64,000 nucleotides of DNA from Streptomyces antibioticus (GTDB lineage: Bacteria > Actinomycetota > Actinomycetes > Streptomycetales > Streptomycetaceae). The position numbers were made by a program, and so were the translations under genes. The DNA is taken from NCBI RefSeq assembly GCF_002019855.1, contig NZ_CM007717.1:7325750-7389749 (forward strand), in the 5' to 3' direction. The notes under the pieces were generated by a model. It was not told the DNA's origin. It searched no databases and saw only the letters and a program-made list of their open reading frames with translations. Shown in pieces: positions 35,093-42,696 of the stretch. Numbering within the stretch: the first letter of the stretch is position 1; every line of letters starts with the position of its first letter.

Positions 35093-36418
35093 GTGACTGC
35101 TGATGATCTGCTGGCACCCCTCGACCTGGCGTTCTGGAGCATCGACTCGCCCGAGCACCCCATGCACCTGGGCGCCCTCGGGGTGTTCTCGGCGGACTCG
35201 CCCGCCGCGGCCGCCCATGCCGCCGACCTGCTGGCCGCCCGCGCGGCCGCCGTCCCCGGGCTGCGCATGCGGATCCGGGACCGGTGGCGACCGCTCGGCT
35301 TCGGGCGGGCGGTGCGCGAGAGCGACCCGGACTTCGACCCCGCCCACCACGTCCGGCTGCATCCGGCGGCCGCCGACTTCCAGGCCGAGGCCGGCCGGCT
35401 CATGGAGTGCCCGCTGGAGCGCGGCTGCCCGCCGTGGGAGGCCCACGTCATCCCGGGCGAGACCGGTGGGTCGTCCTTCGCCGTGCTCTTCAAGTTCCAC
35501 CACGCCCTCGCCGACGGACTGCGCGCCCTGACCCTGGCCGCCGCCGTGCTGGACCCGCTGGACATGCCCGCGCCCCGGCCGCGCCCCGCCGAGCCCGCCC
35601 GCGGTCTGCTGCCCGACGTGCGCCGGCTGCCCGGACTGCTGCGCGGCGCCGTCTCCGACGTGGGCCGCGCCCTCGACATCGGCGCCTCCGTCGCCGTATC
35701 GACCCTCGGGGTGCGCTCGTCGTCGGCGCTCACCGCCGAGCCCACCGGCACCCGCCGCACCGCCGGGGTCGTCCTCGACCTCGACGACGTGCACCGGGTC
35801 CGCAAGGTCGTCGGCGGCACCGTCAACGACGTCCTGATCGCCCTGGTCGCCGGCGCGCTGCGCCGCTGGCTGGACGAGCGCGGCGACGGCAGCGAGGGCA
35901 TCCGGCCCCGGGCCCTGATCCCGGTCTCCCAGCGCCGTCCGCGCACCGCCCACCCGCAGGGCAACCGGCTCTCCGGGTACCTGATACGGCTTCCGGTCGA
36001 CGACCCCGACCCGCTCGGCCGGCTCGCGCAGGTCCGCACCGCCATGGACCGCAACAAGGACGCCGGACCCGGCCGGGGCGCGGGCGCCGTCGCCCTGCTC
36101 GCCGACCATGTCCCGGCGCTCGGCCACCGGCTCGGCGGACCGCTGGTCGGCCAGGCCGCCCGGCTCTGGTTCGACATCCTGGTCACCAGTGTCCCGCTGC
36201 CCGGCATCGGTCTGAAGCTCGGCGGCAACCAGGTCGACGAGGTCTTCCCGTACGCCCCGCTCGCCGCCGGGCAGTCCCTGGCGGTCGCCGTCTCGACGTA
36301 CCGCGGCCGGGTCCACTACGGGCTGGTCGCCGACGCCGAGGCCGTACCGGATCTCGACCGGTTCGCGCACGCCCTGACCGCCGAGATGGAGACACTCATC
36401 ACGGCCTGCCGCCCTTGA
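35093..36418 (+). CDS. Wax ester synthase/diacylglycerol acyltransferase
   Basis: A 441-aa WS/DGAT-family acyltransferase that makes triacylglycerol or wax esters from acyl-CoA at the membrane. The catalytic motif HHALADG is at residues 136-142. Other family blocks are FWSIDSPEHPMHLGAL, GGTVNDVLIALVAGALRRWL and LVTSVPLPG. GTG start. Together with glgC/glgA just upstream it forms a carbon-storage neighbourhood, though it probably has its own promoter. Confidence 0.92.
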   Translation: MTADDLLAPLDLAFWSIDSPEHPMHLGALGVFSADSPAAAAHAADLLAARAAAVPGLRMRIRDRWRPLGFGRAVRESDPDFDPAHHVRLHPAAADFQAEAGRLMECPLERGCPPWEAHVIPGETGGSSFAVLFKFHHALADGLRALTLAAAVLDPLDMPAPRPRPAEPARGLLPDVRRLPGLLRGAVSDVGRALDIGASVAVSTLGVRSSSALTAEPTGTRRTAGVVLDLDDVHRVRKVVGGTVNDVLIALVAGALRRWLDERGDGSEGIRPRALIPVSQRRPRTAHPQGNRLSGYLIRLPVDDPDPLGRLAQVRTAMDRNKDAGPGRGAGAVALLADHVPALGHRLGGPLVGQAARLWFDILVTSVPLPGIGLKLGGNQVDEVFPYAPLAAGQSLAVAVSTYRGRVHYGLVADAEAVPDLDRFAHALTAEMETLITACRP

Positions 36419-36519
36419 CCGGAACGGGTTTGGAGGAGGGGCCCGGCGCTCCGTAGACTTCCCCGTTCGAAAGCGGGCGCGGTCGGAGCGCCGCACGGCG
36501 ATCAGGGAACGGCAGCGCG

Positions 36520-38013
36520 ATGACGGTGACAGAGGACGGCCCGGCGGCCATGGACGAGACGGTCTACGGCCCCGGCATCGACCCCGAGCGGCTCGCCGTC
36601 TGCCTCGCCGTGCTCGACGAGCTCGACAAGCTGGACGTCGACCACCCCGACGCGATCGCGGTGCGCCGGGCGACCGCCGGGATCTACCGCACGGTGAAGC
36701 AGCGCCGCCGCCAGGAGCGCCGGGCCGCCAAGACCGCCCACGACAAGGCGGTCACCGAGGCCACCGCGACCGGCTCCGCGCAGCGCATCGACGACGAGAC
36801 CGAGGGCATCCTGCCGTCCTCGGTCACCGAGGCCGGGAAGATCGCGGGGATACTCCAGCGCCCGCGCTCCTGCTACACCTGCAAGACGCGGTACGTCGAG
36901 GTCGACTACTTCTACCACCAGCTCTGTCCGGAGTGCGCCGCGCTGAACCGCGCCAAGCGGGACGTCCGCGCCGACCTCACCGGCAAGCGCGCGCTGCTCA
37001 CCGGCGGCCGCGCCAAGATCGGCATGTACATCGCGCTGCGGCTGCTGCGCGACGGCGCGCACACCACGATCACGACCCGTTTCCCCAAGGACGCGATCCG
37101 CCGCTTCACGGCGATGGACGACTCGGGGGACTGGATCCACCGCCTGGAGGTCGTCGGCATCGACCTGCGCGACCCGGCCCAGGCCGTCGCGCTGGCCGAC
37201 CAGGTGGCCGAGCAGGGCCCGCTCGACATCCTGATCAACAACGCGACGCAGACCGTCCGCCGGCTGCCCACCGCCTACGCCGCCCTGGTCGAGGGCGAGA
37301 GCGCCCCGCTGCCCGCCGGTGAGCTGCCCGCCCACCAGGTCATCGGCGCCTTCAACTCCGGAGCGGTCGACGGTCTGGCCGCGCTGCCCCTCGGCATCAG
37401 CGGGCTGGACGCCCAGCAGGTCGCCGACCTCGCGCTGGTCGCCGGCAACGCCAGCGTGGCCCGGCACCTCGACGGCACCGCCATCGACGCGGGCGGGCTG
37501 GTCCCCGACGTCGTCGACACCAACACCTGGGTGCAGACCATCGAGCAGATCTCCCCGGTGGAGCTGCTGGAGACCCAGCTCTGCAACTACACCGCGCCCT
37601 TCATCCTCATCAGCAAGCTCCGCCCGGCCATGGCCGAGGCCGCGCGCAGGGCCGGCAGCAAGCGCGCCTACGTCGTCAACGTCTCCGCGATGGAGGGCGT
37701 CTTCGGCCGCGGCTACAAGGGCGCCGGACACCCCAACACCAATGCCGCCAAGGCCGCGATGAACATGGTCACGCGCACCAGCGCCCAGGAGATGTTCCAG
37801 ACCGACGGCATCCTGATGACCTCGGTCGACACCGGCTGGATCACCGACGAGCGCCCCCACTACGACAAGCTGCGGCTGGCCGAGGAGGGCTTCCACGCCC
37901 CGCTCGACCTGGTCGACGGCGCGGCCCGGGTCTACGACCCCGTGGTGCGCGGCGAGACCGGCGACGACGTGTACGGGGTCTTCCTCAAGGACTACGTGCC
38001 GGGCAAGTGGTGA
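36520..38013 (+). CDS. SDR-family oxidoreductase with N-terminal zinc-ribbon-like motif
   Basis: A 497-aa protein, about twice the usual SDR length. Residues ~115-145 carry CYTCKTRY and LCPECAALNR, a four-cysteine zinc-ribbon-like pair. The Rossmann part starts at ~152 (GKRALLTGGRAKIG) and has NNATQ in place of the usual NNAG. In the active site, VNVSAMEG gives the Ser, but the expected Tyr-x3-Lys reads NTNAAKAA with Thr at the Tyr position. It may therefore be catalytically altered. ATG 36520 with a weak upstream CAGGGA. Confidence 0.85.
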   Translation: MTVTEDGPAAMDETVYGPGIDPERLAVCLAVLDELDKLDVDHPDAIAVRRATAGIYRTVKQRRRQERRAAKTAHDKAVTEATATGSAQRIDDETEGILPSSVTEAGKIAGILQRPRSCYTCKTRYVEVDYFYHQLCPECAALNRAKRDVRADLTGKRALLTGGRAKIGMYIALRLLRDGAHTTITTRFPKDAIRRFTAMDDSGDWIHRLEVVGIDLRDPAQAVALADQVAEQGPLDILINNATQTVRRLPTAYAALVEGESAPLPAGELPAHQVIGAFNSGAVDGLAALPLGISGLDAQQVADLALVAGNASVARHLDGTAIDAGGLVPDVVDTNTWVQTIEQISPVELLETQLCNYTAPFILISKLRPAMAEAARRAGSKRAYVVNVSAMEGVFGRGYKGAGHPNTNAAKAAMNMVTRTSAQEMFQTDGILMTSVDTGWITDERPHYDKLRLAEEGFHAPLDLVDGAARVYDPVVRGETGDDVYGVFLKDYVPGKW

Positions 38014-38062
38014 CGCGGGAGGACTTCTAGGGGGCGGCGCGCCGTCGTTCGGCGGTGCGCCC

Positions 38063-38515
38063 TCAATCGACCGCCCCGAGGCGGGCGTTGCGGGCGGCGA
38101 CCAGCTCCAGCACCGTCCGCCAGTCCTCCAGCACCCCGGCGTCGAACCCGGCGGTCCTGCCGTCCTCGGCGGCCTGACGCAGCCGGAGCAGATCGTCGTC
38201 CGCCGGGACGCCGCGCCACGGGTGCAGCCCGACCAGACGGGCGACCCGGGCGCCCAGCAGCGGACGGACGGCCTCGGCGGCCCGCTCGGCACGGCCCGCG
38301 GGGTCGGTGGGGCGCAGCAGCCGGCCTATGGGCTGGACCAGCCCGGTGAGCTGGAGTTCCTTGTCCGCGGGGCGGCTTCGGCGCAGCAGCGCGGCCGTGC
38401 GGAGCGCGTGCTCGTGCAGATCGGGCCCGGGAGCGCCCGGACTCCCGGGGGTGTCCCGCACGCCCCGGCAGGCGTACAGCAGGTCCATCAGCTCCTCGAC
38501 GCCGCGCAGCTCCAT
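38063..38515 (-). CDS. HD-domain-like protein with degraded metal motif
   Basis: A 150-aa protein. DLHEHALRTAALLRR and LQLTGLVQPIGRLL resemble the N-terminal helices of small HD-domain oxygenase/phosphohydrolase relatives (MIOX/PhnZ-like). There the second motif should read His-Asp-x-Gly-His; here it is Gln-Pro-x-Gly-Arg. Metal binding is probably lost. It is convergent with the SDR gene, separated by ~50 bp containing a weak hairpin. Confidence 0.65.
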   Translation of the reverse strand: MELRGVEELMDLLYACRGVRDTPGSPGAPGPDLHEHALRTAALLRRSRPADKELQLTGLVQPIGRLLRPTDPAGRAERAAEAVRPLLGARVARLVGLHPWRGVPADDDLLRLRQAAEDGRTAGFDAGVLEDWRTVLELVAARNARLGAVD

Positions 38516-38991
38516 GCGTCAGTCCTCCCGAGTCCACCCGCGAGACAGCCGTTCGGTACGTCAGCAGACCATGGCCCGCTTGCCGCCGGGCGAACGCCGG
38601 CTGAACTGCGCACCGGACGCTCCCGGAGCCGCCCCGGCCGTGACACGTGTACGCCGGACGGGTGAACACGGTGGGTGCTTTTACAGGGATAAAGGTTCAA
38701 TTCACCTGCGGGGACATACGGGTGACGTGCCATGGTTACCCCAAATTTTCAGCCCTATCGAGCGACCCCCCGCTCATCTGGTTACTCTGTAGCCGACGGA
38801 CAGCAGGACGGAGTGCCACCCACACCCACCGTCCGTCTGGGACAAGCCGGTTCACAACGGCCAGCTCTCCTCGGAGCCACCGGCACCACAGCGTCGCCAC
38901 CGGCTCCAGCCAGACCCCAGGGAGCGTTCAGCGCCGGATCGCAGACTGACCGGCACGCCCCGAGGGTGACCCGACACATAAGGAGTGCGCG
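38516..38991. other. AT-richer intergenic region, probable promoter and leader of the 57-aa gene
   Basis: No gene is called. The part around 38660-38790 is clearly AT-richer than the surroundings and contains candidate promoter elements (for example TTACTCT near 38780). An 87-codon frame from ATG 38732 ends by overlapping the next gene's start in GTGA, but its third codon positions are not GC-biased, so it is probably untranslated leader. Confidence 0.5.
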
Positions 38992-39165
38992 GTGACACCG
39001 GAGAAGACGAATCGCGAGCAACGTCCCAAGGAACGCCCGGAGCGGGCCGGCCGCAGGCCCGGCGACATCCGCAGCCTCGACGTGTGGGCCCGCTCCGCCC
39101 CGATCCGCCTCGCGGGCTACGAGGACGACCTCGCCGAGCCCCACATCCTGCCCAGCGTGGACTGA
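38992..39165 (+). CDS. Small conserved-looking basic/acidic protein, 57 aa
   Basis: The GTG is preceded by AAGGAG at 6-7 nt, an excellent ribosome-binding site. The first 25 residues are very basic (NREQRPKERPERAGRRPGD). The rest reads SLDVWARSAPIRLAGYEDDL and ends PHILPSVD. Codons are strongly GC-ended, unlike the leader upstream. Family and function are unknown to me; the mixed basic head and acidic tail suggest a small binding or regulatory protein. Confidence 0.75.
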   Translation: MTPEKTNREQRPKERPERAGRRPGDIRSLDVWARSAPIRLAGYEDDLAEPHILPSVD

Positions 39166-39196
39166 CCCTCCCGGCCGGACACCGCCCCGACAGGCT

Positions 39197-40546
39197 CTAG
39201 TCCTCCAGCGGGGCGGTCCGGTGCCACGGACGCAGTGACTCCAACTGCTCCGCCACCCGCAGCAGTTCCCCCTCCGAACCCGGCCGCCCCACGAGCTGTA
39301 CGGCGGCCGGAGCACCCGACGGCAGCGTGCCGAAGGGCACCGCCATCGCCGGCCAGCCGGTCAGATTCCACGGCGGGGTCATCGGCGAGTAGTTCGTGTT
39401 CGCCAGGACATTGCGCAGCCAGCCCCGCTCGTGCCACGGCCCGGACCGGGGCGAGCGCCGCGCCAGCGCCGGGGTGAGCAGCACGTCGTACTCCGCGAAG
39501 AACGGCTCCAGCCGGCGCCGCAGCCCCTCCCGCGCCGCGCCGTCCCGCACCCGGTTCACGAACCGTCGGCCGATCGCCGCGTGCACCCGGGTGCGCCGGG
39601 TCAGCAGCCGGCTGTCGAGACCGGCCGCGTCCACCGCCGTGCCCGCCGTCCAGTGCGCCAGCGACGTCACCGACAGCGACAGCGGATACGGCGGCTCGGC
39701 CCGCCGCACCTGATGGCCCGCCCGCATCAGCACCCCCGCCGCGTCCCGCGCCGCGCCCGCGTACGGCGCGCTCACCCCGACCCCCGCCAGCGGACTGCGC
39801 GCCGAGACGGCGATCCGCAGCGCCCCGGGCGCCTCCTCGGGCGGTGCCACGTCGGCGGCCGCGAGGACCGACAGCATCAGCCGGAGGTCCGCCACCGTCG
39901 TGGCCAGCGGGCCGTTCTCCGACATTCCGAACCAGTCGCCCTCACCGATCCCCGCCGGCACCACCCCGTGGCCCGGTTTGATGGTGACCAGACCGCAGTT
40001 GGCCGCCGGGATGCGCAGGGAGCCCATGCCGTCGTTGCCCAGCGCCAGCGGCACCATCCCGGCGGCCACCGCGGCCGCGCTGCCGCCGGACGAACCGCCC
40101 GCCGTGCGCGAGGTGTCCCACGGATTGCGGGCGGTGCCGTACACGCCCTCGGTGGTCCCGAAGACACACAGCTCCGGCACATTTGTCAGCCCCACGACCA
40201 CCGCGCCCGCCGCCCGCAGCCGGGCCACCGTGACATGGTCGGCGCCGGCCGGCGTGTCCGGGGTCGCGGCCGACCCCACGAGCGTGGCCTCGCCCCGTAC
40301 GGCGATGTTGTCCTTGACCGCCACCGGCACCCCGGCCAGCGGCAGTTCGGCCAGGTCCGGGCGGGCGGCCACCTCGTCGGCCTCGGCCAGCGCCGCTTCC
40401 GTCCGCACCACGCGGAACGCCCCGATGCGCGCGTCCAGCCGCTCGATCCGCGCCAGGTGCCCGGCCACCACCTCCCGGGGCGCGGCCTCCTTCGCGCGTA
40501 CGGCGGCGGCGATCTCGACGGCGGTCCGGCCGGCCCAGTCGGTCAC
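39197..40546 (-). CDS. Amidase-signature family hydrolase
   Basis: A 449-aa amidase. The Ser-cisSer-Lys triad is visible as Lys in VAVKDN and the serines in GGSSGGSAAAVAAG, followed by SLRIPAANCGLVTIKPGHG. These enzymes hydrolyse amide bonds of small molecules; the substrate is unknown. GTG 40546 is chosen because GAGGGAG lies just upstream and the family start (DWAGRTAVEIAAAVR) follows directly. Confidence 0.9.
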   Translation of the reverse strand: MTDWAGRTAVEIAAAVRAKEAAPREVVAGHLARIERLDARIGAFRVVRTEAALAEADEVAARPDLAELPLAGVPVAVKDNIAVRGEATLVGSAATPDTPAGADHVTVARLRAAGAVVVGLTNVPELCVFGTTEGVYGTARNPWDTSRTAGGSSGGSAAAVAAGMVPLALGNDGMGSLRIPAANCGLVTIKPGHGVVPAGIGEGDWFGMSENGPLATTVADLRLMLSVLAAADVAPPEEAPGALRIAVSARSPLAGVGVSAPYAGAARDAAGVLMRAGHQVRRAEPPYPLSLSVTSLAHWTAGTAVDAAGLDSRLLTRRTRVHAAIGRRFVNRVRDGAAREGLRRRLEPFFAEYDVLLTPALARRSPRSGPWHERGWLRNVLANTNYSPMTPPWNLTGWPAMAVPFGTLPSGAPAAVQLVGRPGSEGELLRVAEQLESLRPWHRTAPLED

Positions 40547-40629
40547 GGCGACTCCCTCGGTGTGCGTGGCGTTACTGACGAGTACCCAGGAGAACTGTGC
40601 CGCGCCGCCGGGCCCACGTCGAGAGGCCG

Positions 40630-42054
40630 TCACGGCGATGGTTCTCCTGTGGTCGCCAGCCGGGTCGGCGGCAGGTACTCGCGCACGTACGTCCGCTCCC
40701 AGCACGCGCCCGTCTCCCGCAGCTCGCGCCAACTCGTGTACCGGTAGCGGAAGAGGCGGGCCCGGATGTGCCGGGGCGGCCGGTCCGGCGGGAACGGGGA
40801 GCGGCGCAGCAGCCTCAGCGTGTCCCGGTCGTTCTCCAGGAGCCGTTCCACCAGCGCTCCGAACCAGGCGCCGGCGTAGGAGGGGGAGAGCGCGGCGAAC
40901 CACATCATCCAGTCGAGCCGCAGATGGTAGGGCGCGAACTGGCGCGGCCAGCGCCGTGGATCACCCGGCTTGCCCTTGAACTCGTACTCCCGCCAGTCGG
41001 AGTCCTCGCGCGGGACCTCGTCGAGCGTGCCCTCGACGACCACCTCGTGCCGGACCCGGCTCACGCTGCCGAACGCGCCGTAGGTGTTGACCAGGTGGAG
41101 CGGGTCGAAGGAGCGGTTCATGACCTGGCGGCGGGAGAGCATGTTGCGCACCGGGCGGTGGCTCAGGAAGAGCAGCAGCGCGGCCACGGCGCACACCACC
41201 ACCTCGTACCAGAGCGGGGCGGCGGGGAAGGAGCGGTCGCCGGAGGGCAGGGCCAGGGCGGACACGGCCAGCACGATGGTGATCCAGTTCAGCCAGGAGA
41301 AGTTCCCGGAGAGCACCAGCCAGAGCTGGGTCAGGATCATCAGGGCCGCCGCGGCCGTCGCCAGCGGCTGCGGGGTGAAGAGCAGGAACGGCACCGCCAA
41401 CTGGGTGACATGGTTGGCGGCCACCTCGACCCGGTGCAGCGGCTTCGGCAGCCGGTGGAAGAACCAGCTCAGCGGGCCGGGCATCGGCTGGGTCTCGTGA
41501 TGGTGGTCCAGGCAGGTGAGCCGGCGCCAGCACGCGTCGCCGCGCATCTTGATCAGCCCCGCCCCGAACTCCACCCGGAACAGGATCCAGCGCAGCAGGA
41601 ACAGCACCAGCACCGGCGGACCCACCTCGTCGTTGCCGAGGAACACCGCGAGGAACCCGGTCTCCAGGAGCAGGGACTCCCAGCCGAACGCGTACCAGGT
41701 CTGGCCGACGTTGACGATCGACAGGTACAGCGCCCAGGGCAGCGCCCACAGCAGCATCGCGGCCCACAGCGGAAGCAGCCCGTCCACCCCCGCGATCAGC
41801 GCCGCCGACAGCGCGCACCCGGTCCAGGCGCAGCCCGCGAAGAGCCGGTCGGAGTAGCGCCAGTGGAACAGGCTCGGCGCCCGCCGGAAGCCCACCCGCG
41901 CGGTGAACCGGGGGACCGGCAGCATCCCGCGCTCGCCGAGCAGCGCCCGGAACTGGAGGGCGGCCGTCAGGAACGCCACCAGGTACACGGCGGCCAGCGC
42001 CCGCTGGAAGACCAGCCGGCTCAGCCCGTACTCGGGTGCGGTGAACCACTCCAC
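40630..42054 (-). CDS. Lipase maturation factor family membrane protein
   Basis: A 474-aa polytopic membrane protein of the LMF1/DUF1222 family. Typical features are the start EYGLSRLVFQRALAAVYLVA, FGWESLLLETGF, LLRWILFRVEFGAGLIKMRGD, and the C-terminal WPRQFAPYHLRLDWMMWFAA block. About seven to eight spans are visible. In animals LMF1 folds lipases; the bacterial role is not established. GTG start. Confidence 0.9.
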   Translation of the reverse strand: MEWFTAPEYGLSRLVFQRALAAVYLVAFLTAALQFRALLGERGMLPVPRFTARVGFRRAPSLFHWRYSDRLFAGCAWTGCALSAALIAGVDGLLPLWAAMLLWALPWALYLSIVNVGQTWYAFGWESLLLETGFLAVFLGNDEVGPPVLVLFLLRWILFRVEFGAGLIKMRGDACWRRLTCLDHHHETQPMPGPLSWFFHRLPKPLHRVEVAANHVTQLAVPFLLFTPQPLATAAAALMILTQLWLVLSGNFSWLNWITIVLAVSALALPSGDRSFPAAPLWYEVVVCAVAALLLFLSHRPVRNMLSRRQVMNRSFDPLHLVNTYGAFGSVSRVRHEVVVEGTLDEVPREDSDWREYEFKGKPGDPRRWPRQFAPYHLRLDWMMWFAALSPSYAGAWFGALVERLLENDRDTLRLLRRSPFPPDRPPRHIRARLFRYRYTSWRELRETGACWERTYVREYLPPTRLATTGEPSP

Positions 42055-42193
42055 GGCCGTGCGCTCCTTCGTTCCATTCCGGACCCGTCACCCAGGGTGT
42101 CCGCGTCCTCCGTTTGCGTAACCCTGGCGAGTGAAGCAGACAATAAGGGACGAAGTGCCATCGACATGACATCGGGTGATACGGGAGAACGCG

Positions 42194-42643
42194 GTGCGAC
42201 TACCCACGACAGTCCTTCTCACCGTCGCCGCGATCGCCGCGACGGTCCTCGCCGCCGGGCGGGGCGACGCCGGTACGGATCCGGCACCGGGCACCCGCCT
42301 GGTCGTCCCGGCCGGGGAGGCGCGCGACGCGCTCGCCGAGCCCTTCGGCTCCGACCTGGAGTCGGGTCTTTCCCCCGACGGTCTTTCCCCCGACGGCCTC
42401 TCGCCCGATGGCCTTTCCCCTGACGGCCTCGGTCCCGAGACCGTTCCCGAGGTGCCCGACCTGCCCGACGGCGGCGGTCTGGTCCCGGACGGGCCCGACG
42501 AGTCCGACACGGCCGACGCCGACGGACTGGTCCCGGAAGAGCCCGACGCCGGACTCCAGGGACTCCAAGAACTCCAGGAAGCCGGAGTGTCCGCCGACAC
42601 CGTCTTCGCCAGTCCCGTCGACGCCCTCACCGGCGGACGGTGA
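42194..42643 (+). CDS. Secreted hypothetical protein with Leu-Ser-Pro-Asp-Gly repeats
   Basis: A 149-aa protein. A hydrophobic signal-like N-terminus (LPTTVLLTVAAIAATVLAAG) precedes an acidic Asp/Pro/Gly-rich region. Residues ~65-90 contain at least four tandem LSPDG pentapeptides encoded by 15-bp DNA repeats that could vary by slippage. GTG 42194 has GGGAG 6 nt upstream. No family is recognised. Confidence 0.65.
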   Translation: MRLPTTVLLTVAAIAATVLAAGRGDAGTDPAPGTRLVVPAGEARDALAEPFGSDLESGLSPDGLSPDGLSPDGLSPDGLGPETVPEVPDLPDGGGLVPDGPDESDTADADGLVPEEPDAGLQGLQELQEAGVSADTVFASPVDALTGGR

Positions 42644-42696
42644 CCCTCGGCCGCTCCCCGGTCGAAGAATCGGACAAACCCTGGCAAGGTGGGCCC

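Noticed and set aside
38732..38995. An 87-codon frame ending in a GTGA overlap with the 57-aa gene
   Set aside because: Third codon positions lack the strong GC bias of true genes here and the ribosome-binding site is weak. Kept only as a possible leader.
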